A stretch of DNA of 64,000 nucleotides from an uncultured Acetatifactor sp. (lineage in GTDB: Bacteria > Bacillota > Clostridia > Lachnospirales > Lachnospiraceae): assembly GCA_910585665.1 (NCBI GenBank), contig CAJUFI010000020.1, positions 1-64,000 on the forward strand. The letters are read 5' to 3'. The translations under genes and the position numbers were made by a program. Below are positions 1 to 6,906 of the stretch, piece by piece (the first letter of the stretch is position 1; each line of letters starts with the position of its first letter). Below the pieces are notes generated by a model that saw only the letters and a program-made list of their open reading frames with translations, was not told the DNA's origin and did not search any database.

Positions 1-259
1 TTACTTCCAGTTTGCACCATTTTTCAGTCTTTACTACCAAAGACAGGTATTATAAGTAGGGTTCCAGCCCCTGTCAAGCCAAAAACAGCCAAAATATTTT
101 TCGCATTTCCCTACATATTCCTAATGAAAATGCCGATATATAAATATAAGTGTGAGTATACGCTTCGGTCGGGACTCTCCCGATTTCGTTTGTTCTACAA
201 ATATGTATTCCCGATTTGCACCTTCTGTCGCGGGAATCACAAAGAAAGGGACGCCCATA
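1..259. other. left-edge intergenic region
   Basis: No convincing gene is visible before the DegV start. The last bases carry a purine-rich ribosome binding site (AAAGG at about 246-250) for the downstream ATG. No terminator or clear promoter could be assigned. Confidence 0.4.
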
Positions 260-1087
260 ATGAAAGATTTCATGATTTTTACCGATGGAGACGTGGATTT
301 ACCCTCACCTTACGAGAAAGAAGTGTCACTGCTTCCCCAGTACTATTACTTCGAGGAGGACACCATATACGGAGACGAACAGGTTCTGACCAGAGAGGAG
401 TTCTTTAGACAGCTGGCCAGCCGCAGAGCTTACACCGCCGGCGTGAACCCCGATTTCGTCCGCAATCGCTTTGAGGAAACCCTGCAGGCCGGAAAGGATA
501 TCCTGTGCATCGCGGTCTCCTCCGGACTCAGCGGATCCCACAATACTATCTGCATGGTGGCGGACGAGCTGCGGCCGCTATATCCGGAAAGCCGCATCGA
601 GGTCATCGACTCCCTGAGCGCCACCCTGGGAAGCGGCTTCCTGTGCGTGGATGCCCTGGAGATGAGAAAGGCCGGGAAGTCCCTGGAAGAGACCGCGGCG
701 GAAATCAGGAAACGAATCGGCCTGATTGATATCTATTTCGTGGTGGACGATTTCAAGTATCTGGTACAGGGCGGCCGCGTCTCTCCCAGCGTCGGCAAGA
801 TCGGGGACATCCTGGACATCAAAGTCATCCTCACCATGAAGGAGGGCCGCATCGAGCCTTACAAGAAATGCCGCGGCATCAACAACGCCCTGCGGAACCT
901 CCAGTCCATCGCCCGGTCCCGGGAGACCGCCAGGCTGGGCGCCATCTATGTAGGCAATCAGGAGCTGTTCGAGAAATGCAAATCCCTGGTGGAGGGCGAC
1001 TTCGAAGCCTCGCTGAACCTGATTGTTTCCTCCCATGTGGGTCCCAACACCACCGGCATCGCCATCGAATGGGCCCAGGAACGATAA
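260..1087 (+). CDS. DegV family protein
   Basis: A 275-residue protein of the DegV family, which binds fatty acids; in Firmicutes some members deliver exogenous fatty acids to the FakA kinase. Family hallmarks are visible: the N-terminal strand MIFTDGDVDLP, the AVSSGLSGSHN segment around residues 90-100, the DSLSATLG segment, and the YLVQGGRVSP motif followed by a C-terminal subdomain ending in a HVGPNTTGI-like stretch. The ATG at 260 is chosen because AAAGG precedes it by about 9 nt and the protein then begins exactly where the family does; a longer frame from 152 adds only an unrelated leader. No FakA partner is adjacent. The ddh gene follows 73 bp downstream in the same direction. Confidence 0.92.
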   Translation: MKDFMIFTDGDVDLPSPYEKEVSLLPQYYYFEEDTIYGDEQVLTREEFFRQLASRRAYTAGVNPDFVRNRFEETLQAGKDILCIAVSSGLSGSHNTICMVADELRPLYPESRIEVIDSLSATLGSGFLCVDALEMRKAGKSLEETAAEIRKRIGLIDIYFVVDDFKYLVQGGRVSPSVGKIGDILDIKVILTMKEGRIEPYKKCRGINNALRNLQSIARSRETARLGAIYVGNQELFEKCKSLVEGDFEASLNLIVSSHVGPNTTGIAIEWAQER

Positions 1088-1160
1088 CAGAAAATAAAAT
1101 TCTCTGTCCGTGTCCGGGTGCCGGGCGAGGCAGGCGCAGAACGAAAAATAAGGAGAGACT

Positions 1161-2147
1161 ATGAGCATAAGAATCGGTATTTTAGGATACGGGAATCTGG
1201 GGCGGGGCGTGGAATGCGCCGTCCGCCAGAATCCGGACATGGAACTGAAGGCGGTCTTCACCAGGAGGAATCCCGCTGATGTGGAAATCCTGACGAAGGA
1301 GGCCAGGGTCTGGGCGGTCAGCGAGGCGGCGCGATGGAAGGATGAAATCGATGTGCTCATCCTCTGCGGCGGCAGCGCTACGGATCTCCCGGTGCAGACG
1401 CCGGAGTACGCAAAGCTGTTCAATGTGGTGGACAGCTTCGATACCCACGCGAAGATCCCGGAGCATTTCGCGGCAGTGGACGCCGCTGCAAAAGAAGGCG
1501 GGAAGACAGCCATCATCTCCGTGGGCTGGGATCCCGGCATGTTCTCCCTGAACAGGATGTACGCGGGCGCGATCCTTCCCCAGGGAAAGGACTACACCTT
1601 CTGGGGCCGGGGCGTCAGCCAGGGGCATTCCGATGCCATCCGCAGAATCGACGGCGTGAAGGACGCCAAGCAGTACACCATCCCGGTGGACAGCGCTCTG
1701 GCTGCCGTGCGGGCAGGCGAGGATCCGGAACTGACCACCCGCCAGAAGCACACCAGGGAATGCTTCGTTGTGGCTGAGGAAGGGGCCGACCTGGCGCGGA
1801 TTGAAACGGAAATCAAGACCATGCCCAATTATTTCGCGGACTATGACACCACCGTCCATTTCATCAGCGAAGAAGAGCTGAAGCGCGACCACAGCCGCAT
1901 CCCCCACGGAGGCTTCGTGCTGCGCAGCGGCTCCACGGGCTGGGAGAAGGAGAACCGCCACCTGATCGAATACAGCCTGAAGCTGGACTCCAATCCGGAG
2001 TTCACCGCCAGCGTCATCGCCGCTTACGCAAGGGCCGCATATCGGCTGTCCGGGGAAGGCGCTCATGGCTGCAAGACCGTCTTCGACATCGCTCCCGCCT
2101 ACTTAAGCGCAAAGAGCGGCGAAGAGCTTCGGGCCTCCCTGCTCTGA
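1161..2147 (+). CDS. ddh: meso-diaminopimelate dehydrogenase
   Basis: A 328-residue NADPH-dependent meso-diaminopimelate D-dehydrogenase, the one-step route from tetrahydrodipicolinate to meso-DAP for lysine and peptidoglycan synthesis in the cytoplasm. The N-terminal Rossmann nucleotide-binding motif is IGILGYGNLGRG (residues 4-15). The substrate region includes the SVGWDPGMFSLNR stretch and the WGRGVSQGHSDAIRRI segment, both typical of Ddh rather than of DapB. Length matches the family (about 325 residues). GGAGA lies just upstream of the ATG. It stands 73 bp behind the DegV gene and could share its transcript; a hairpin directly after the stop ends the unit. Confidence 0.95.
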   Translation: MSIRIGILGYGNLGRGVECAVRQNPDMELKAVFTRRNPADVEILTKEARVWAVSEAARWKDEIDVLILCGGSATDLPVQTPEYAKLFNVVDSFDTHAKIPEHFAAVDAAAKEGGKTAIISVGWDPGMFSLNRMYAGAILPQGKDYTFWGRGVSQGHSDAIRRIDGVKDAKQYTIPVDSALAAVRAGEDPELTTRQKHTRECFVVAEEGADLARIETEIKTMPNYFADYDTTVHFISEEELKRDHSRIPHGGFVLRSGSTGWEKENRHLIEYSLKLDSNPEFTASVIAAYARAAYRLSGEGAHGCKTVFDIAPAYLSAKSGEELRASLL

Positions 2148-2171
2148 CCTGTTTTTTGTCCGGCACAAAAA

Positions 2172-2200
2172 GGCGCAGATATGCACTGCGCCTCATTTTA
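2172..2200 (+). terminator. rho-independent terminator after ddh
   Basis: A 7-bp perfect stem GGCGCAG/CTGCGCC (2172-2178 with 2186-2192) and 7-nt loop are followed by TCATTTTA, 25 nt after the ddh stop codon. Confidence 0.75.
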
Positions 2201-2239
2201 TGCAGAATCCAGCCCCTCTCCCGCCGTCCCTGGTTCCGT

Positions 2240-2359
2240 TCACTCCTCACCGTTCAAATATTCCAGAATCCCCATATGTATGCCCCAGGCCACCCGCTGC
2301 TGGTATTCCATCGTGCAGAGTTTCTCCGCCTCTGCGCTGTTGGAAAGAAAACCGCACTC
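2240..2359 (-). pseudogene. 3' remnant of a CwlD-type amidase gene
   Basis: Read on the minus strand, this stretch encodes about 39 residues ending in a stop: ECGFLSNSAEAEKLCT, then EYQQRVAWGIHMG and a short tail. It matches the C-terminus of the intact N-acetylmuramoyl-L-alanine amidase at 4712-5437, including the VECGFLSN motif that carries a catalytic glutamate in the Amidase_3 family. Similarity stops abruptly at 2359, where the upstream part of the gene should continue. The two copies differ at many codons, so this is an old divergent paralogue rather than a fresh duplication. The truncation point lies next to the ATPase-nuclease cassette, which suggests that arrival of that cassette, or a linked deletion, removed the rest. 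Confidence 0.8.
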
Positions 2360-2459
2360 GGATTCAGCTCCTAATAGGCAGACTTTACATTACAATGGGT
2401 AATCTACTAATAAAATGCACTTGCTTCATTTAATGTTTACAGAATAAGTCAACACCCCC

Positions 2460-2490
2460 GCTGCAAGCAACGGGGCATCAAGCTTGCAGC
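2460..2490. repeat. GC-rich intergenic palindrome
   Basis: A perfect 9-bp inverted repeat, GCTGCAAGC (2460-2468) and GCTTGCAGC (2482-2490), encloses CGGGGCATCAA. The wording CCCCG..GCAA..CGGGGCAT recurs at 17797-17816, so this is probably a dispersed intergenic element. No T-tract follows, so a terminator role is doubtful. Confidence 0.45.
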
Positions 2491-2594
2491 GCTGCAAAGC
2501 TGAAAATGTCCTGCGGGCACTTTGGTATGTGACCCTCTCGGCATTCGCCAAATGGATGCCGGCGCATCCGCCTGGCTCATTGCCCTCGGGAATC

Positions 2595-2652
2595 AATTAA
2601 ACGGATTAAAAATCAATAAAAAGGTTTAATTAGGTTAAAAATGTGGTATAAT
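2595..2652 (+). promoter_or_regulatory. promoter and inverted repeat before the ATPase gene
   Basis: A -10 box TATAAT (2647-2652) lies 28 bp before the ATG, with a weak -35 TTTAAT at 2624-2629 (17-bp spacer). An 8-bp perfect inverted repeat, AATTAAAC (2595-2602) and GTTTAATT (2623-2630), covers the -35 position, so it could be an operator. Overall the stretch is far A+T-richer than neighbouring sequence. Confidence 0.5.
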
Positions 2653-2679
2653 GGATAAAACGGATAAGGAGGTACGCAT

Positions 2680-3864
2680 ATGGGACTCAGAGCAGAAGAT
2701 GTCTTCCGCCCCGGGGCATTTCCGGAATACACCTATATATCGCGAAAATCTGCCATTTCCGACCTGCCCTATGAATTCCGGCTGATGCAGGCCATCAAGG
2801 TATCCGGCTTCCTGACTTCTCTGGTAGGCCCTTCCAAAATGGGAAAGACCATTCTATGCGAAAAGGTCATTGGCTTTGAACATATTGTGGAGATTTCCGG
2901 AGCAGACTTTGATGAGGATACGGACTTCTGGAAGCTGGTCTCTGCCAAAGCCGGGCTTGCATACGAAGGCCAGTTTGCATCCGAAAAGCAGATTCCCAGC
3001 ACCAGCGACAAATATACCAAAAAGGAAACTTTCTCCTTGACCAAGGATAAGATTATAGAATATTACAAGGAAAACGATCTGGTTCTGGTCATAGACGACT
3101 TCCACTATGCCCCGGAAGGAAAACGAATGCAGATTGCACAGCAGCTCAAAGATGCCATCCGCAGGGGATTTAAAGCCATTGTGGTCTCCCTTCCTCACAG
3201 GGCAGACGAAGCAATTCGGCAGAACGCAGACCTTTCCGGCCGCTTAAGCCTGATCAACATGGAGCCATGGGAAGTAGACGATTTAAAGGAGATTGCGAAG
3301 CTGGGGTTTGGAAAGCTGAACATTTCCATTGAGGATTCCATTGCAGCGCAGATTGCCGTAGAAAGCCTTTCCTCTCCTCAGCTGATGCAGTATATCTGTC
3401 TGAACATCTGCACCATGCTGGAAATGTCCGGGGAGGAAAGCCGGCAGATCCGCCAGGAAATTCTGGAAACCGCCTATCACTACACCACTGCAAACTTTGA
3501 ATACGGAGATGTGGTGTCTCTGATGCAAAAGGGGCCGAATACGCGCGGTAAAAGCCGGAACACATTCCGGACTGTCAATGGAGAGGAACATGATATTTAT
3601 GAGCTGATTGTAAAATCTATTGCAGAAAATCCTCCCATTATGAAGTTGGAATTTGAGGATGTGAAAGAGCGCATCTACCGCCTGCTTGCAGACGACAGCA
3701 AAAAACCGTCCCCTCAGATGCTCCGGGAAAGCCTGGCAAAGCTGAAAGAATTGCTGTATGGGCGGGAAGATATTTTTAAGGTACTTGACTGGAAAGAAGG
3801 GAGCCTCTATATTCTCGATCCTCTGTTTCTGTTCTATTTGCGATGGGGAGGCGCACACCAATAA
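2680..3864 (+). CDS. AAA/STAND-type P-loop ATPase, partner of nuclease
   Basis: A 394-residue P-loop ATPase. Walker A is GPSKMGKT (residues 50-57) and Walker B is LVLVIDDF (about 134-141); the C-terminal third, ending ILDPLFLFYLRWG, looks like the winged-helix tail often found on STAND-like ATPases. The order Walker A, Walker B, helical region, winged helix suggests a sensor or switch ATPase rather than a transporter or helicase subunit. SD AAGGAGG stands about 8 nt before the ATG. The stop is 2 nt from the start of a PD-(D/E)XK nuclease gene, so the pair is almost certainly co-translated. Codons are visibly A+T-richer than those of ddh or the amidase, consistent with acquisition. I do not recognise a named system; anti-phage defence is inference. 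Confidence 0.75.
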   Translation: MGLRAEDVFRPGAFPEYTYISRKSAISDLPYEFRLMQAIKVSGFLTSLVGPSKMGKTILCEKVIGFEHIVEISGADFDEDTDFWKLVSAKAGLAYEGQFASEKQIPSTSDKYTKKETFSLTKDKIIEYYKENDLVLVIDDFHYAPEGKRMQIAQQLKDAIRRGFKAIVVSLPHRADEAIRQNADLSGRLSLINMEPWEVDDLKEIAKLGFGKLNISIEDSIAAQIAVESLSSPQLMQYICLNICTMLEMSGEESRQIRQEILETAYHYTTANFEYGDVVSLMQKGPNTRGKSRNTFRTVNGEEHDIYELIVKSIAENPPIMKLEFEDVKERIYRLLADDSKKPSPQMLRESLAKLKELLYGREDIFKVLDWKEGSLYILDPLFLFYLRWGGAHQ

Positions 3865-3866
3865 CA

Positions 3867-4610
3867 ATGTTCAATGGTATAGACAGCAGCATAACAAGTA
3901 TACCGAATGCCATTAAACGGCTGAAAAATGTAAAAAACGGCCAAGAATTTTCCTCTTTACTGGCTGGTTTGAGGACTTTTCTGAAAACACTGGACAGCAG
4001 CCCGCAATGCCTGATGGAGTTGGAGCAGCGGGCGTACTATGTTGTAAATGAATATTCTGACAAAGAGACAATGAGCAATCTGGATTCTGCAAGGAATCGG
4101 GTCATTGCATATCTTGAACAGATTATGACTGGTTCTCCTGCAGATGAACGCCTGCTCACCATACTTGAAAATTACTATCTTTTTCTGGAAGCTCTTCTGG
4201 AGCGTCCGCCCCACGGGCGTGGCGGCATCCAAACAGAACAGCTGTCAGGGCTGAAAATCCAGAATGAATACGATGTCCAACATCTGCTGTATGCCTATCT
4301 GAAACCCATTTATCCGCTGGCAAGGGCTGAAGTCAGTGAGGATACAGGCTATGGCACAGTCCGGACAGATATCTTTCTGGATTCTCAGCATGTCATTGAA
4401 GTAAAGTGCACTCGGGGCAGCATGCCGCAAAAGAAACTGATAGAAGAACTGGAAGCGGATATGGTGCATTACCATGCGGAACATATCTATTTCTTTCTCT
4501 ATGATAAGGAAAAGATCATTGAAAATCCCAGGTTGTTCCGCAATATCTATGAAAACAAAGTAAAAGGGAAACAAATACAGATTGTTATCCATCAGCCTAA
4601 AATACTATAA
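3867..4610 (+). CDS. PD-(D/E)XK nuclease, DpnII/MboI-like
   Basis: A 247-residue protein. Residues 1-120 are helical with no motif I recognise. The C-terminal half carries a restriction-endonuclease-like core: E134 in NEYDVQHLL, D168 in VRTDIF, then E178 and K180 in VIEVKCTR, the arrangement of the DpnII/MboI-type nuclease domain that ends many defence proteins. All catalytic positions are intact. The ATG at 3867 is preferred because GGGGAGG (3846-3852) precedes it and no SD precedes the alternative ATG at 3843, which would overlap the ATPase gene by 22 nt. Coupling to the ATPase suggests the ATPase gates nuclease activity. The target, DNA or RNA, is unknown. Confidence 0.75.
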   Translation: MFNGIDSSITSIPNAIKRLKNVKNGQEFSSLLAGLRTFLKTLDSSPQCLMELEQRAYYVVNEYSDKETMSNLDSARNRVIAYLEQIMTGSPADERLLTILENYYLFLEALLERPPHGRGGIQTEQLSGLKIQNEYDVQHLLYAYLKPIYPLARAEVSEDTGYGTVRTDIFLDSQHVIEVKCTRGSMPQKKLIEELEADMVHYHAEHIYFFLYDKEKIIENPRLFRNIYENKVKGKQIQIVIHQPKIL

Positions 4611-4617
4611 AAGTCTT

Positions 4618-4690
4618 TCTGCGGAGAGAGGAATCAGCTGCCGATCAAGTCTGTCCTAAAAAGGCCTCCTTAAATAATGCTCTCCGCAGA
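4618..4690. repeat. 11-bp inverted repeat downstream of the cassette
   Basis: TCTGCGGAGAG (4618-4628) and CTCTCCGCAGA (4680-4690) are perfect inverted copies 51 nt apart, starting 8 nt after the nuclease stop and ending 22 nt before the amidase stop. They could form a long-loop hairpin that insulates the convergent genes, or mark the right boundary of an inserted segment. There is no T-tract. Confidence 0.5.
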
Positions 4691-4711
4691 ATGCTTTACG
4701 AGCTCTCCTGC

Positions 4712-5437
4712 CTATTTTTCATTTTCACTCAGATACTGCAGAATCCCCATATGTATGGCCCAAGCCACCCTATCCTGATACTCCGGCGTGCAGAGCTTTT
4801 CCGCCTCTGCGCTGTTGGACAAAAAGCCGCACTCCACGATGACGATGGGCACCCCGGTCTTCTTCAGCAGATAGTAGCTGTCATTTGCCTTGACCTGACG
4901 CTTGTTCTCCGGATCCGCCCGCTCCACCAGCTGCCTCTGGATGCACTCCGCCAGGCGCTGCCCCTGGGCGCTGCCGGTATAGTAGAACACCTGGGCCCCG
5001 TGGACATATTCCTCGGGGTAGCTGTTCTGGTGGATGCTGACCGTCAATGCCGGCTCCGCCTCGTCTATCAGCGCGATCCGCCGCTTCATGTCCTGAACCT
5101 TCTTGTTGGACGCGTCCGCGTCATACAGCCCCTGATCCGAATCCCTGGTCATCACCACCTCTACGTCATTGGCCTCCAGGAACAGCTTCACCAGCCCAGC
5201 GATCTGCAGGTTCAAATCCTTCTCATAGACTCCGTTGATCCCCACCTTACCGGGATCGTCCCCGCCGTGTCCGGCATCGATGACCACCAGCAGCTTCTCC
5301 CTCTCCTCCCCTGCCTTTATCCCGCTGCCCGCCACATAGGCCGCCGCCCCTCTCCCTACGAAGAACATGGCGGCGAGCAGCAGCGCCGTGAGCGCCATGG
5401 ACAGCAGCCGGTACTGTCCTTTCCTCATATCTGTCAT
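4712..5437 (-). CDS. cwlD: N-acetylmuramoyl-L-alanine amidase (CwlD-like)
   Basis: A 241-residue Amidase_3 zinc enzyme that cleaves the amide between MurNAc and L-alanine; CwlD makes muramic delta-lactam in spore cortex. A single N-terminal membrane segment (residues about 10-30, rich in Leu and Ala) would anchor or export it. Metal and catalytic motifs are present: VVIDAGHGGDDPG with the first His ligand, the YEKDLNL segment with the Glu ligand, TVSIHQNSY with the second His, and VIVECGFLSNS with the catalytic Glu. The TTTGCGCGGGAAAG leader supports the ATG at 5437; an ATG three codons later is possible. A decayed paralogue lies at 2240-2359. The CwlD name is by size and architecture, so the symbol is tentative. 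Confidence 0.85.
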   Translation of the reverse strand: MTDMRKGQYRLLSMALTALLLAAMFFVGRGAAAYVAGSGIKAGEEREKLLVVIDAGHGGDDPGKVGINGVYEKDLNLQIAGLVKLFLEANDVEVVMTRDSDQGLYDADASNKKVQDMKRRIALIDEAEPALTVSIHQNSYPEEYVHGAQVFYYTGSAQGQRLAECIQRQLVERADPENKRQVKANDSYYLLKKTGVPIVIVECGFLSNSAEAEKLCTPEYQDRVAWAIHMGILQYLSENEK

Positions 5438-5721
5438 TATTCTTTCCCGCGCAAATCTTTGTACTATTTATATTCCGCCGGCCTTTTTTCCATTCCATTT
5501 CTCCCCCACTTCCCAGCCACTTCTTAAGTTTCGTTCACATTTCAAAAAACGATTGCACTCCGGGCCCGCCTCCGCTAATATAGTAGTTAGGAAACTGTTG
5601 CACACTTTCCTGCCAAAGGCACATTTTGTGCCACAAAAAAGCGTCCGGCCAGACAATATCAAGAATAAATACAGCGCCGCGGCCCGCCGGACGGCCCGGG
5701 ACTGGAAAAGGAGGATTTCCT

Positions 5722-6828
5722 ATGAAGCTTATCCAAAAGATGCGAAAACTTGTCACCTTGCTGGCCGTAGCCGCCATCCTGATCGGCGTGCCCGGGCTCT
5801 GTTCCCTGCAGGCCTCGGCCCAGGGCGCCGTCACCTACTCGGTCAAGTACGTGCCCGAGAGCGGAGAATGGCGCTACCAGTCCAATACGTCCACCTTTGA
5901 CGACAAGGCGTACCACAGGGAACTGTACTATCTGCGCCAGGAGCTGAAGGCAGGCGATCTGGTGGTGGTCTATAACGACACCGCCGTAGTCCCCGCGTTG
6001 GACCTGGGCAGCACCCGTCTGGGCAACCTGACGATCACCGGCTCCAAGGCCCTCATCATCGTCTACAGCGGAGACATCGATGAGTGCTACCTGCTGGGCG
6101 GCGCATCCTGCGCCATCAATGCCGCCGTCACCAATGCCTATGTGTACGACACCGTGCTCTGCAACTTCAACAAAAACGTCAATGAGCTGAACGTATACCC
6201 GGCAGACGCCATGACGGCCACCATCGGCACCATCGGCACGGTGAACCATCTGTATGCCGCCTCCCGGGCCACAGGTGCCGTCTACTACAATCTGTACAAT
6301 TTCCAGGCAGGTGCCCTGAGCATCCGTGACGGCGTCCTGATCACTCCGGCCACCAGGTACAACACCGTGTCCAGCGGTACCCCCGTAACCAACCTGACCA
6401 GCGCCAATTTCGACCATGTGCGCTATGCCAACGACTATCCTGACCTGAAGGCCGCTTTCGGCTACAATGCCAAGGCCCTTTACAACCACTATATCACCTA
6501 CGGCCTCAAGGAGGGCAGGCATGCCTACGCTGCCCCCGCCAGGATCACAATCAGCGCCGCCGACTTCGACTACATCCGTTATGCGGACGAGAACGCTGAC
6601 CTGAAAGCCGCCTTCGGTTATGATGTCAAAGCGCTTTACAACCATTATATCACTTACGGCATCAATGAGAATCGGGGCGTCTACTCCATTTACGACTCCT
6701 TCGACTATGTCCGCTACGCAAACGACTACGCGGACCTGAAAGCCGCTTTCGGATATGACGCCAAGGCGCTCTACCAGCACTACATCACCTACGGCATGAA
6801 AGAGGGCAGAGGCAACTATTCCAGATAA
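5722..6828 (+). CDS. secreted protein with three YITYG repeats
   Basis: A 368-residue exported protein. Residues 1-34 form a classical signal peptide (MRK.., a Leu/Ala/Val core, then ASAQGA). Residues 35-220 are a unique region rich in Thr, Tyr and Val whose cadence suggests a beta-helix. Three repeats of about 38 residues follow, beginning near residues 230, 282 and 327. Each reads FD.(V/I)RYA..., then DLKAAFGY, KALY.HYITYG and E.R, and the last ends the protein. Such repeats are familiar from secreted Lachnospiraceae proteins, but I know of no assigned function; wall or glycan binding is a guess. AAAAGGAGG (5706-5714) fixes the ATG at 5722. A strong hairpin terminator follows. Confidence 0.8.
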   Translation: MKLIQKMRKLVTLLAVAAILIGVPGLCSLQASAQGAVTYSVKYVPESGEWRYQSNTSTFDDKAYHRELYYLRQELKAGDLVVVYNDTAVVPALDLGSTRLGNLTITGSKALIIVYSGDIDECYLLGGASCAINAAVTNAYVYDTVLCNFNKNVNELNVYPADAMTATIGTIGTVNHLYAASRATGAVYYNLYNFQAGALSIRDGVLITPATRYNTVSSGTPVTNLTSANFDHVRYANDYPDLKAAFGYNAKALYNHYITYGLKEGRHAYAAPARITISAADFDYIRYADENADLKAAFGYDVKALYNHYITYGINENRGVYSIYDSFDYVRYANDYADLKAAFGYDAKALYQHYITYGMKEGRGNYSR

Positions 6829-6841
6829 CCTCAGGACTGCG

Positions 6842-6873
6842 AAAAAGCTGTGCGGCAAGCCGCACAGCTTTTT
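6842..6873. terminator. bidirectional terminator
   Basis: A perfect 15-bp stem (6842-6856 with 6859-6873) has a 2-nt loop, with A5 on one side and T5 on the other. It lies 13 nt after the secreted repeat protein and 33 nt after the convergent GH18 gene, so it serves both. Confidence 0.9.
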
Positions 6874-6906
6874 CCTGTAAACGCAATCAACATGCCTGTC
6901 TGTCAT

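Noticed and set aside
2240..5437. Amidase copies as a target-site duplication or long direct repeat of a transposon
   Set aside because: The two copies have diverged at many codons, so they are ancient paralogues, not a repeat made on insertion of the cassette.
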